Assembly: GCA_023053575.1 (NCBI GenBank)
Contig: JAKZAP010000018.1
Location: 6,944,001 to 7,008,000 of the forward strand
Source: Branchinecta lynchi
Taxonomy: Eukaryota; Arthropoda; Branchiopoda; Anostraca; Branchinectidae
DNA length: 64,000 nt
Direction of reading: 5' to 3'
This document shows, in pieces, positions 33,983 to 44,663 of the stretch (its first letter is position 1; each line of letters opens with the position of its first letter). The translations under genes were made by a program, and so were the position numbers. The notes beneath the pieces are model-generated. The model ran no database searches. It had not been told where the DNA came from and worked only from the letters and a program-made list of their open reading frames with translations.

Positions 33983-36112
33983 TTTTTGGGATCCCATACC
34001 TATGACATCGCAAAAGTTGTCCGTCGACCGTCTGTTAGCACGATAAATCGCGAAGGGGTTGAGATATTTTGATCAAACTTGGCACGAGGACTCTTTACAG
34101 CGTCGCCCCAACTCAATAAACAAGACCAAAGGTTTCGATGGAATCCCAAAAATTCAGCATCTGATCCAGACAACTGGGTGTTGTCTTAGCCAGATCCAGT
34201 CATCGCCAGACTCCTTGAACATTTTTACAATTAAAATTCAGAAACAGATTAAGGCCAAATAGCTAGTCATCTGAGAAAAACCAAGTTCAGATATGGATTC
34301 AGCATGTGTGTTTACCCCTATAAGTCAAATATCTGTTTTGACGAAAACTTCCTGCCACTTCTGCCAATTTCTTGGTTTCGGCCGAACTCCAGAACTACTT
34401 GTCCGGCGGAAAAAAGAAAGCTCAAAACGAACTCAGGGTATCTTCTTTCCCCAATAATGAACATCTAATCAACTTCAAATAAAAATTTAACTTATAACAA
34501 ATTTTCCGACTCCAGCCGGATTCCGGTCGAACTAAATTTCCGGGTAAAATGTGATTGTCAAACACGGATTCAGCATCTCTTCTTACCCTTAAATCGGTTA
34601 TCTAATCAACTAGAAATAAACTTAAGCTTCTAACAGTTTTCTCGTTTTGGCCGGATTCGGGGGGAACTACATGTCCAGGTAGAAAATTTGTTCACATAAG
34701 TCTTCAGCATGTCTTCTTGCCCTAAATGAACATCTAATCAACTCCAAATAAAACTTTTAATTTTAACAAACTTTCTGGTTTGGGCCAGATTCCGGGCGAA
34801 CTACTTGTCCGTCGAGAAAATGGTTTTCACCATCGTCCTCAGCATGTCTTCCTACCCCTAAATCGAACATTTAATCAACTTCAAATAAAACATTTACTTT
34901 TAACAAACTCTCCGGTTTTGGCCGGATTCCGGGCGAACTACTTGTCCGATGAAAAAATGGTTTTCACCATCGTGTTCAGTATGTCTTCTTACCCCATAAT
35001 CTTATCAAAAAATTTGCTGTTTTAAAATGTTTTGTTTGCCCCTTAATTTGAACCCCCTCCCCCACCCCTAAATGTAGGGCTACAAAGCCCATCTACGAAC
35101 TTGACTGGTCCGACGACCCAACGAATCCTTACACCAAGTTTCATCAAAATATCTCATTCCCTTCGAGAGTTATCGTGCTTACAGACAGACGGACGGACGG
35201 ACGGACAGACAGACAACTTTTGTGATGTCATAGGTATCCCTCCACTTACGTTTTGGGATCCCAAAAAGCTAAAGTCAACGTACATGTCAAGTTCGAAGAT
35301 GGGCTATGCAGCTCTATATTTAGGGGTGGGGGATTTGAAATTAAGGGAAAAAAATATTGTTTTAAAGCTAATGAAATAGTCGAATTAGGGACATGCGGAA
35401 TCTGGACATGAAATTTATTTTCTCGCTGGACAAGAGATCACCCGGAATCCGGCGAAAACCGGAAAATCTGTGAAAAGTAAAAGTTTAATATGCAGTTGAT
35501 TGTAGGTTGGATTTAGGGACAAGGAAACGTGCTGAGTCCGAATATTAAAATTATTTTCTCTCCGGACAATTAGTTCGGCCGGAATCCGGCCAAAACCGGA
35601 GAATTTGTTTAAAGTAAAAGTTTTATCTAAATTTGATAAGATGTTCTATTTGCGGGTAAGTAGACATGCTGAATTCGCATATGATAATCATTTTCACCGG
35701 ACGTATAGATCGCTCGGAATCAGGTTGAAACCGGAAAATTTGTTAAAAGTAAAAGTTTAATCTGAAGTTGATTAGAGGTTGGATGTAGGGGTAAGGAGAC
35801 ATGCTGAATTTGTTTTTGAGCTTTATTTTGTCGCCGGGAAATTGTCAGAAGTAAGGCAGGAGCTTTCGATCTGCTTCGTCAAAATCGATATGACTTAAAG
35901 GGGTAAACACACATGCTGAATCCACATCTGAACTTGGTTTTCTTATATGATTAGCTATTTGACCTTAATCTGTTTATAAATTTTAATAGTAAAAGTGTTC
36001 AAGGAGTCTGGCGAAGACTGGATCTGGCGAAGACTGGATGTGTCGAAGACGAGACCGAATTGTCTGGATCAAATTTGAAGTGTTAGGATCCCATCGAAAC
36101 CTTTGGTCTTAT
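33983..36112 (-). repeat. Family A element, reverse, split by another family-A copy
   Basis: 33983-34118 carries the GGGATCCC palindrome end and the TTTTGATCAAACTTGG module. The element resumes at 35268 (CAAGTTCGAAGATGGGC) and runs to CCTTTGGTCTT. The opposite-orientation copy 34119-35267 lies between them. Confidence 0.78.
34119..35267 (+). repeat. Family A element nested in a family-A element
   Basis: Complete from AACAAGACC to GGGATCCCAAAAA, 1.15 kb, with about six monomers. It is inserted in the reverse orientation into the copy that starts at 33983, and is the youngest layer in this nest. Confidence 0.82.
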
Positions 36113-36496
36113 TCTCACCGGACAAGTGTGAGCGGTAATTGGTCTTGCCAGCCTACTGTATTTTGTGAGTGATAATAGGTTTCTGGTGCGACATAACTGC
36201 CTTCCAACAACGGCATTTTGTGTCATCTGCCGGCTCTATAGTGCTGTTTAACATTACAAGATAGGGGAACCATTTGCATGACAAATCACCATTGCTTATT
36301 GAGATAAATAACCATTGCTTATTGCAGAGACAACCGCGAAAGAGGTTTGGTCTCCACTGTAATATGACACTATTCGTGCACGTCCTTTATCTTTTTAGGC
36401 CGCATGCCTTTCAACACCTTCGTCTTTCTTGAAAGTCACGAATACCGAAGACCGCTGTTGTGAAATGATATTTTGGATGAGGAAAGTCCGAAAAAT
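36113..36496. other. Interior of 6.48-kb element, unrecognised
   Basis: A 21-bp direct repeat (ACCATTGCTTATTGAGATAAATA, then ACCATTGCTTATTG) near 36289-36325 is the only structure seen. Confidence 0.4.
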
Positions 36497-36775
36497 TACA
36501 GACCATTCCTTATTATTCCTAACCATTCCGGATTATTCCTAATCGTTCCGGATTATTCCTGACCATTCCGGATTATTCCTGACCATTCCGGATTATTCCT
36601 GACCATTCCGGATTATTCCTGACCATTCCGGATTATTCCTAACCATTCCGTATTATTCCTAACTATTCCGGATTATTCCTAACCATTCCGGATTATTCCT
36701 AACCATTCCGGATTATTCTTGACCATTCCGGATTATTCCTGACCATTCCGGATTATTCCTTCGGGACATGTACAC
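36497..36775 (+). repeat. 20-bp minisatellite, right subterminal array
   Basis: About 13 units of the same ATTCCGGATTATTCCTGACC repeat as at 30391, in the same (not inverted) orientation although the flanking TIRs are inverted. Confidence 0.95.
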
Positions 36776-37265
36776 CATTCCGGGAGAGTCGTCGACCCCT
36801 CGACATGACTGTTCAAACTTCCAAGTTTCAGCCCAATAAATCCCGAGATAAATCCACTCGTTTGATCCCTAGACGTGCTACACGATTTCCGGTACTCCCT
36901 CCATCTCCTCCTACCGTGGGCGAATCTGGTTCGGACTAAAAAATGGATCATCTAAAGCATCTTCTTTTATACCAAGTTTCACTCGAATATGAGCATTTTT
37001 GGAAAACATGGTACCCCCCCCCCACACCGTTGTCGGATCCGGTTCGGACCCTAATATATGTCCTCTAAGGTATATGCTCTCTCTACATTCCAAGTTTCAT
37101 TTAAATTGATGTATTCGTTTGACCCCAATGCGAGCCTCCAACTCCCCCCACTCCCACTGTGGCCGAAGAGGACTTGAAAACATAAACGTCGTATCTCTTA
37201 ATCCCCTCTTCGCGCCCATCAAGTTTTACTGCAATCAGAGCATAGCCTATCTGCAAATTTCCGTT

Positions 37266-37298
<33 letters not shown>

Positions 37299-38944
37299 TA
37301 CCTTGGCCGAATCTGGCCCGGACGCCAAATAACACATCTAGGCCGCGTAAACTCGTCACTGTTGAACTTGCATCTCGTTCGGTCTATTCCTTTGGTTTGT
37401 GTGCATGTCAAAAGTTACCCCCCCCCCCAATTCCCCCAACCGTGGTCGCTTGTAGTTCGAACGCATGTTTCACATGTCTAAGTCATTGATTCTTATCACC
37501 CATTAAGTTTCACTCGAATCAGACCACTCGTTCGCAATTTGCTGAAGAAGATTTCCATATTTCCCTTCCCTCGCTCCCCGAAAAATGCTCGGATCTAGGA
37601 ACGGAAGTTTCCGTGGTTACGTTGTATCAGGTTCTTAAGTCAATTGAATCAGGTCATTAATATGCCTGCAAAGTTTCGTTGGCTTAGTACATCTGGAACT
37701 GTTCTAACTCGCGACTACCGGAATTCCAGGAAAGCCTCTCCAACTCCCCCCACAGAGCCCCGAAACCATCTGGCTCCGTCAATACCGTAGGCCTAATGCT
37801 TGTTCTCTCCATTAAGTCCCGTCCCAATACCTCTGCTTTAAGCGTTTCTTGAGTTTTCCACTCCCCCCCCCATCCCCCCACAGGTATCGGACCCGACCCG
37901 GACTTGACACAGAACATCTGAGGCCATACCTATTTCCGCCTGACAAGTTTCATTCAGATCCGATCACCCATTCAAAAGTTATGCGTGCCACTAGATTCCG
38001 GACTCCCCATCCATCCACTCCCCCACGATGGTCGGATCGGGGAAACGACTAATCTCAAGTTAATCTGTTCGAATCCCTGACATACCTGCCAAGGTATGTA
38101 AGGGGACATTCATCGTCCTAGCACATCAGGAAGTATGCCGAACTCGCTGATCGTTAGAAATCCGGACCCCCCCCCCCCCAACTCGCAACTCCCCCACAGT
38201 GCCCGGATCCGGTCCGGTTATGTCAATGACGTATCTAGGAATTGTGCTTGTTCTTCCCACCAAGTTTCATCCCGATCCCTCCACTCTAAGCGTTACTCAA
38301 GATATCCGGTTCCCTCCTCCAACTCCCCCCAGTGTCATCGGATCCGGTCCGGATTTAAAGTGGGACGTCTGAGACACCAGGTTATCCTAAATATCAACTT
38401 TCATCAAGATCCGATCCGATCCGAAGCACCGAACTCGTGGTATCACTAGAAATCCCCCCCCCCCAACTCCCCCAAAATGAGCGGATCCGTTCCGGTTATG
38501 TCAATCACATATCTAGGACTTGTGCTTGTTCTTACCACCAAGTTTCATCCGGATCTCTCCACTCAAAGTGTTTTCCAAGATTTCCGGTTTCCCCCTCCAA
38601 CTCCCCCCAATGTCGCCGGATCTGGTCCGGATTTAAAATGGAACATCAGAACGAGTTTTCCATATGTCAAGTTTCATGAAAATCCGATCACCCGTTCGTA
38701 AGCTAAAAATATTTCATTTTTCCTATTTTTTTTCGGATTCCCCCTCCCTCCACTCCCCTCCAGATGCTCGGTTCGGGGAAGCGACTATTTCTAATTTAAT
38801 CTGGTCAGGTCATATGCCTGCCAAGTTTAATCGTCCTAGCCTATCTGGAAGTGCCCGAACTAGCAAAACCGGGACCGACAGAAGGACTGACGGACAGAAA
38901 TTACAATCGCTATATGACACTTGGCTGAAGGGCAAGTGCCATAA

Positions 38945-39461
38945 AGTTATTATCACTCTTACGGATCGTGTAAGGGTCTTACAGACCACCATCTATAAGC
39001 GCAAACTTCAGAAAGAAGAAGAAGAAGATTATCACTGTCGATGCTCCCGACCATCATAAGTAAATTGTAACGATCGTCACTCTTCTGGAATGAAAATGAT
39101 AAAATGGAGAAGTTAGTTTTTGTATCATGCTGGACTGTGGAACGACAAAAAATACTAAAACTGTAACCATCGCGAGTGAAAGTAATCCCGTGGAACGCAA
39201 CCTGAGATTGAAGCAGGTTGACAGAAGCCGCGGCAGTTAACGCGAACTGTTATTTACTTCTTCTAATATAATAAGACAGATCAAAAATAGACCGCTGGCC
39301 TCTAGAAAGTGCGTCTAACATTGATGTGTATTTTTCCGGCGTACAGGTTTTCCAAGGAATCCTTGAAAGCATTGTTAAAATCTCTTATTGCTTCTGCCTT
39401 TTTCTTTTGCTTTGCTTTCTTCGCCTGCCGAAGCAACTTAAAATGGGAGGGGCAATAACCT
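38945..39461. other. Intron, short (GAA)n tract
   Basis: AGAAGAAGAAGAAGA at 39013-39027 follows a 70-bp stretch that may be the end of a retroposed sequence. Nothing else recognised. Confidence 0.35.
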
Positions 39462-39757
39462 TTGCTGCGTTTGTTGCACTCCGGGCTGTCTCTGGTGTTT
39501 TGTCACCAGTGTCCGGTTCTTCTCTTAAAACGCATTTTTTTTGTTCACTGGTGAGTTGATGAAAACTGGCTAACTCCTCGCTTAAGCCGGGCTCCCGAGC
39601 AGGTTCTTGTTAGTCCGCACCGGTGAGATAAAGCCGGACACTGGTTAGTTCAAAAACGGGTTATAAGACTGGTGAGAAGTCACCGGTGGATGCAAAAACG
39701 GCTCATAAGAAAAACCGGAGACCACCGGTGAGAACTCCCGTGACAAAGAACGCAACC
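39462..39757. mobile_element. Family E MITE, copy 2
   Basis: Aligns end to end with 9831-10125 with few differences (e.g. GTCACCAGTGTCCGGTTCTTC, CTCCTCGCT.AAGCCGGGCTC, AACTCCCGTGACAAAGAACGC). The ACCGGTGA motifs are conserved. The shared high identity points to recent spread. Confidence 0.85.
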
Positions 39758-41084
39758 TTGTCCTTATACCGGACCGCCGGACGTGAAGCTCGTCGGCCCT
39801 TCTGACTGGCGCTGACACGCCGGTGAGTAGGGAGGTCTCACCGATCGCGTAGAAGGGTTTCGGCGTGGGCCTGCCTGGAACGGTTGGTGGCGCAGACCTT
39901 GGTGGTAGTAGCAAATACTCAAGAGGGAGGGATCCTTGAGGCCTGAGGTGGGGAAGTTTTCTATGTGAACAGTGTTTGGACATGGGTCAGTCGGTCCTAA
40001 GCCGAATGTTGGAAGTTGTTTCATTTCTTCTTTTATATCATGCTGTAGTTTAGCTAGGCCGGCGCAAATGTCTTCCCTTCTAGGCCAGTAAATCAGGTTG
40101 TCCAATGCTCTAGTATCTTCTAGTACGTAATTAAATGCTTGAATACTTAGAAGGGTGTTCCGGCAGCCCGTCACTCTGTTTTGAAAGGACGATCAGCCAA
40201 TTTCTTTCGAGAATTTCCAGCTGCACAGTTTGAGGTCATGTCCCTGAGTTGGAGATGAGGAATTCAAACTCTAATTCACTTTATTCTTCCAAGAATTCTT
40301 CAATGCGAAAAATAGCATAGGGAAATGACGATAAAAATTCACTAACATACAAGTACATAATATACTATTACTTTACATAATCTTCATGCTGCAGTTACGC
40401 TATCGTAGCTTCCGTGACGAATCTTGTAACATTCGATCAAATTGACACGAAGAAACCTAAAGCCGATGCCTGTACAAGTAAAGTTACTTCTACACAGTCC
40501 GGTTTTGCAGTCCGATGCAGGTCTCCTCCTTCGTTCCAAAAGTTTGATGCATCGATCACATCAAAAACAAATAAGCAGTAGACCCTCCGTCTCACGATCT
40601 CTGTAAGACGGCCATGCGGATTCGAATAAATTCCCGATACCCTGCCTGATGCAAACGAGCGGATGGTAGGAGCTACGCGGAACATCATAGTTCATTACCT
40701 CTACCAGCTCATACCAATAGAGGCCCACAGAAGAAAAGTCGAGAGTGAAGAGACTATTGGTTGTTTAACATTGTGGTGTCAGTTGGGGTGCTCTGCAGAG
40801 GTGGGTCATACACGCTTGTCACAATGAGCGTGTTCCATCCTACTTACCGTAGTTACTACGCATGACGTCACGGATTCTGTTTTTTTGCCGTCGGAACGAC
40901 TTTTCTATTTTTCAGTAGAATATCACGCCGAATATCATGCGCAGCGGCTACGAGGGAAGTAGACAGGGGTCAACGCAAAGCTCACCCGAGCTCAGCAAGC
41001 TCTGCTCAGTTTTGTCGGGGTCTCCATAGTAGGTGCATGGGAGCAAAGACGGAGGATAAATATTCCTTCAGTCCAAGCTGACTG
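39758..41084. other. Intron with an unassigned open frame and a MITE fragment
   Basis: A 136-codon minus-strand frame (39764-40174) reads plausibly protein-like near its start (IYWPRREDICAGLAKLQHDI) but has no family I recognise. It may be a retroposed or transposon fragment. 40829-40945 matches one half of the element at 26678-26982 (GCGTGTTCCATCCTACTTACCGTAGTTACTACGCA). Confidence 0.4.
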
Positions 41085-41133
41085 CGAATCATATTTGATG
41101 GTGCAAAACGGATACGTCAGCTGAATTCTATTG

Positions 41134-41177
41134 GAGCTATATTTCGGCCCTTCTTGGCAAGGGTCCTCTTCAGGCTC
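41134..41177 (-). ncRNA. Hammerhead ribozyme candidate HHR4
   Basis: Minus strand: GAGC, CTGAAGA, GGACCCTT-GCCAAG-AAGGGCC, GAAATATA, GCTC. All core positions fit. Helix I is four pairs, then a mismatch, then two U-A pairs. The GAGC/GCTC stem replaces the CAGC/GCTG of HHR1 with pairing kept. Cleavage-site base A. Confidence 0.8.
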
Positions 41178-41401
41178 AAAACCGCTCAAGTTGGAGAAAC
41201 GAACTTGTCGGAAACACATTTGAAAGGTGTGTCGCCGGTGCTGGACTATGCGATCGGCACAAAGTTATTCAGAGTCACCAAGATACGGACCGAAGTCCGA
41301 TTGGCCTTGATCTAATAAAAGCACCCACAAGTTGATCTAATAAAAGCACCTTGATCTAATAAAAGCACCCACAAGTTCGTTTTTCCAACTTGAGCGGTTT
41401 T

Positions 41402-41445
41402 GAGCCTGAGGAGGACCCTTGCCAAGAAGGGCCGAAATATAGCTC
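41402..41445 (+). ncRNA. Hammerhead ribozyme candidate HHR5
   Basis: Plus strand: GAGC, CTGAGGA, the same helix II as HHR4, GAAATATA, GCTC. It differs from HHR4 at the free N7 core position only (A versus G), the position where a hammerhead tolerates any base. Confidence 0.8.
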
Positions 41446-41490
41446 CAATAAAATTCAGCTGACGTATCTGTTTGCACCATCAAACAAATA

Positions 41491-42349
41491 CGGAGGTTCT
41501 ACTAGCTTATTTGTTCTTGATCGCATGGACGTTGCCCCATAGTGACCCGAATTTCGGATGGAAAATGTTATCGGTGTGTGTGTGCACGTAGCTTAGTGCT
41601 TCGAGTCGTCACGTCACAAAGGGCAGAAAGACAAAAGTTGTTCCTTACCACAACCAGTCGTGTTCAGATCCCGGTACAATCAATGGCCAATTACTGATTG
41701 TCAGTCATGAAAGCACATCGGGTTAGGTACTACCGTAGCAAATAAGTAAGTAAGAAAGTTCCCAGGGTTGGTCATCAAAAGCATCTTCGTATACCCTTGA
41801 AAGTATCCAAAAGTATATGTCTGCCAAAGTAGGTTATCTCACTGTGTTTAAAAGTGAGCAAAGGCGGATGAAAATTTTTCAAGAATTAGCTACATAGAGT
41901 TTTAAGTTTTAATAGCACACAGCAGTAACTGTTACCACTGCAGGCTACCATAGCAAGACTGGATGCTACCATAGCAAGACTGGATGCTACTGTAGCAAGA
42001 AGGATGCTACTGGATACTACTGCTTAAGATCGGCCCAGTCTGAATAGGAAGTTCGCTACCCCTATGCCTCTATTTTTTTTAGCTACGATAAGATTTCGCA
42101 CGCGAAATTAGCGTCGTTATGAGGAAAATTGCATGCGATGCGTCAAAATGTCGGAGCGAAGAAGAAAACATCCGACTGCAAATATTGGACGGTGTGTGCA
42201 TGTAGCTTTTAAACTCTTACTAGAAATGATCTTTTCACGATGAAATGGCTCAGACAGAAGTATCAGTTTCCGAAAAATACCATTACTTGCCACGCCAAAT
42301 TAGGGATTTTCTTGTTAGCGCTTGTCGACTCTATCCAGCCTTCCTACTC
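41491..42349. repeat. Intron; inverted copy of the 11540 repeat at 41930-42045
   Basis: 41930-42045 has tandem CTACCATAGCAAGACTGGATG units and ends ACTGCTTAAGATCGGCCCAGTCTGA, the reverse of the 11540 copy. 42200-42349 begins family G. The remainder is unrecognised. Confidence 0.6.
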
Positions 42350-42476
42350 TCCGACGCGGCGGGTGGACGCAAAATATTTGAAAACTTAAAGCGCCGTGGT
42401 TAAAAAGTGGAAACTAATCAAATCAAAAGAAGTCTTAAAAAAGTAGACCTGATGGTCCACCATACCTTCCAAAATG

Positions 42477-44004
42477 AACAAGACCAAAGGTTTCGATGGA
42501 TCCCAAAAATCTAATATTTGATCCAGACAATTGCGAACGAACTACCATACTTGTCCAGAAAAAAAAGGTCAGAAACGAATTCAGCGTATCACCTTATCCG
42601 TATAAAGAACATCTAATCAACTTCAAGTAAAAGTTCAACTTATAAAAAAAAATCCGGTTTCAGCCGGATTCCAAACGACCTGTATGTCCAGGTAAAAAAA
42701 AAGATTGTCATATAAAGATTCAGCGTGTTTTCTTACCCCTAAATCTGTCATCTAATCAACTTCAAATATAACTTTTGCTTTTAACAAATTTTCGGTTTGG
42801 CCTGATTCCGGCCGAACAAGTTGTCCTGGTAGAAAATACTGTTCCCATAAAGGTTCAGCATGTCTTCTTACCCCTTAATCGAACATCTAATCAACTTAAA
42901 ACAAAACTTTTACTTTGAACAAACTTTCCGGCTTTGGCCGAATTCCGGGCGAACTACTTGCCCGGCGAGAAAATGGTTTTCACCATCGTGTTCAGCACGT
43001 CTTCTCATCCCTAAATCGAACATCTAATCAACTTCAAATAAAACTTTTACTTGTACTCTCCTTCCCCTGGTCCACTAGATTGCCAGGTATTTAAGATTCC
43101 CCATGTTGTTTCTCTTAGATGGTTGGGTATTACAGTAACGAGTTCCTTTCCGTCTTTCCGCGATACTGCACTTATCGACATTAAGCGTAAGCTACAAATA
43201 GGGTACGCGAAGATTGTAGCAAATCGGGGCAAGTATAGAAGAACAGCTCTAGCAAAACTTTATACTTCTTCTTGCGACCCGGTCTGTGCTTTTCTCGGTT
43301 GGTCTGTTTGATATTTTTGATAAACGGGATCTATATCCAGAATAAGGATAGATTATTTCCGTTACTGTAAGTTTCTTCTGTATCTGCCCCGGTCCCACAG
43401 TAATTCTAAGATTATTAAATCTTACGGAGCTACTGACATTTTGTCACGGCAGCAAGATTTGCATTCTGATTTCCGTCAGAAGTCTTGTGTGCGTCTGTTG
43501 CCGCATCACCGACTGATTAGACTTTTTGGCTGATGGTTGATGTGTATTGTCTGTTTGTATGTTATTTTCTTGTTTGTCTTTTGTTCTTTTCTTTTTATTT
43601 CAATTTGTCTCTTCTACTCCACACTCTTATGTTGTAAAACATTTTGTGGGTTATAAATACACTTACTTACTTTTACTTACTTACTTTAACAAACTTTCCG
43701 GCTTTGGCCGGATTCCGGGCGAACTACTTGTCGGATGACAAAATAATTTTCACCATCGTGTTCAGCATGTCTTTTTACCCCACAATCGACTATCACATTA
43801 TATGTTTAAAAATATTTCATTTGCCCCTTAAATTACAAAGCCCATCTACGAACTTGACCTTACTCTTGACCCAAGCAATCCTCACACGAAGTTTCATCAA
43901 AATATCTCATTCCCTTCGAGAGTTATAGTGCTTACAGACGGACAGACGGACAACTTTTGTGATGTCATAGGTATCCCTCCACTTACGTTTTGGGATCCCA
44001 AAAA
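42477..44004 (+). repeat. Family A element carrying a retrotransposon insertion
   Basis: From AACAAGACCAAAGG to GGGATCCCAAAA, 1.53 kb. About 640 bp of it is the inserted fragment at 43050-43687; without this, the copy is about 0.89 kb. In other copies TTTTACTT and TTAACAAACTTTCC are contiguous at that point. Confidence 0.83.
43050..43687 (+). pseudogene. Non-LTR retrotransposon 3' end (C-terminal coding and tail)
   Basis: Frame: RWLGITVTSSFPSFRDTALI, then IKRKLQIGYAKIVANRGKYR, then LYTSSCDPVCAFLGW. The (R/K)WLGI.V block and later K/R-rich helices resemble the post-RT region of CR1-like elements. After a stop-containing stretch and a T-rich 3' UTR it ends in (ACTT)n repeats at 43660-43687, a microsatellite tail typical of such retrotransposons. 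TTACTT on both sides may be target duplication. Confidence 0.7.
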
Positions 44005-44240
44005 CAATACTTTGAAGCGTCGCATGTCCTTATGCGTGAATCATTTTTTGGCGGACCTTGAAGCTTTTGACGAAGTTTGCGTTGCGTGACTGCCAAAACT
44101 CGGCTAGGTAGGAAAAAAAAGCGCTAAAGTCGTAGGTACAAAACGAAACAGTGGCGAAAGGCGGTGATTTCAGAAGCTTATAATCCAATACGGGTGCTAG
44201 GGATAATATAAAAGGCAGAAATACAAAGTGGGGTCCTTCA

Positions 44241-44606
44241 AATTTAAAAAATGTTAGTGATAGCCATTTTGGAATAGGTAAGTGGTAAAGGTCAACTGGT
44301 TAAACTTAATGTGGACTGGCAGAATGTAAACTGCATTCGATACAGTTAGCTGGGGGGGGGGGGGGGGGCATATACTTCCTAGGAGCCTCCCCAGGATTCA
44401 GTCCAGCCCCGAGTACAATGCTTTGGATTTGGGGTACACGCCAACGTGAGAGCACAGTAGGGTACTAGACCTTTGGTAGTACATTGCCTGGGGTGCCAAG
44501 GTCGTCATTGTGGGTGGGTATTAGTTTGTATAGATAAAAGGAAATAACGTTTGTGGGGCTCAACAGTTCGTAAATCATCTCACTTGATTTTTTTTTTTTT
44601 TTTCAG
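44241..44606. other. Intron end before FAM20B exon at 44607
   Basis: G run 44352-44368. It ends in a T17 tract and CAG acceptor directly before the exon, a strong polypyrimidine tract. Confidence 0.6.
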
Positions 44607-44663
44607 CTTACGGGACACCCGAGATCATCTGGACATACTCGCACCATTGTATCAATGTTGCAT
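44607..44663 (+). CDS. FAM20B: FAM20B-like exon, 57 nt
   Basis: A micro-sized exon bounded by TTTTTTCAG and GTAAGT. It takes two bases from the exon ending at 19621 (AG + C = Ser) and reads LRDTRDHLDILAPLYQCC. LAPLYQCC is the FAM20 signature with the paired cysteines that bond to the earlier Cys segments. It leaves two bases, completed by 45323 to Ile. Confidence 0.9.

Larger units (their letters stand above)
30327..36803. mobile_element. 6477-bp terminal-inverted-repeat element, unclassified
   Basis: TIR TCGAGGGGTCGACGACTCT at 30327-30345 is exactly complementary to 36785-36803. CATGAC flanks both sides (30321-30326, 36804-36809), and the uninterrupted family-B copy has a single CATGAC at the same place (about 23940). 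Just inside each end is a 20-bp-unit minisatellite. The interior holds three family-A copies, a ~190-bp tandem array and no recognisable transposase. A 6-bp duplication is compatible with several superfamilies. It is likely a non-autonomous or decayed element. Confidence 0.88.
30141..38944 (+). repeat. Family B element, full copy, split by a 6.48-kb insertion
   Basis: 30141-30326 (AACAAGAGCTACGACC... to CATGAC) and 36804-38944 (CATGACTGTTCAAAC... to the terminal hairpin) together match the uninterrupted copy at 23708-26050 and total about 2.32 kb. Poly-C tracts include 37267-37296 (30 C). The terminal hairpin is CACTTG-GCTGAAGGG-CAAGTG. Confidence 0.88.
41085..41490. mobile_element. Palindromic double hammerhead element (GAGC subfamily)
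   Basis: Arms of about 120 bp (41085-41209 minus, 41369-41490 plus) are inverted copies, each with a complete ribozyme pointing outward. Shared inner sequence is ACAAGTTCGTTT.TCCAACTTGAGCGGTTTTGAGC. The centre holds three short direct repeats of GATCTAATAAAAGCACC (41310-41365). Confidence 0.82.
42350..44240 (+). repeat. Family G copy 2, split by a family-A element
   Basis: 42350-42476 (AAAATATTTGAAAACTTAAAGCGCCGTGGTTAAAA...) and 44005-44240 (GGCGGACCTTGAAGC, AAACTCGGCT, AAAAAGCGCTAAAG, TTTCAGAAGCTTATAAT) are consecutive parts of the 12850 copy. Confidence 0.72.

Noticed and set aside
35101..35379. Open frames reading ...QTDGRTDGQTD... and KFH/PIT/RSQ-rich frames in many places
   Set aside because: They are translations of the family-A/B GACGGACAGA motif and AAGTTTCAT modules. 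They occur in all orientations and lack start, splice or codon support.
30391..36775. Regular 20-bp repeats that resemble a CRISPR array
   Set aside because: Units are directly contiguous with no unique spacers, there are no cas genes, and the sequence is eukaryotic. It is a minisatellite.
30327..36803. Polinton/Maverick (6-bp duplication, subterminal repeats)
   Set aside because: Too short, TIR is only 19 bp and starts TC and not AG, and no polymerase, integrase or capsid-like frame is present.
39764..40174. 136-codon minus-strand frame as a host gene
   Set aside because: Part of it overlaps the edge of a family-E MITE region and there are no splice or family clues. Kept only as an unassigned frame.
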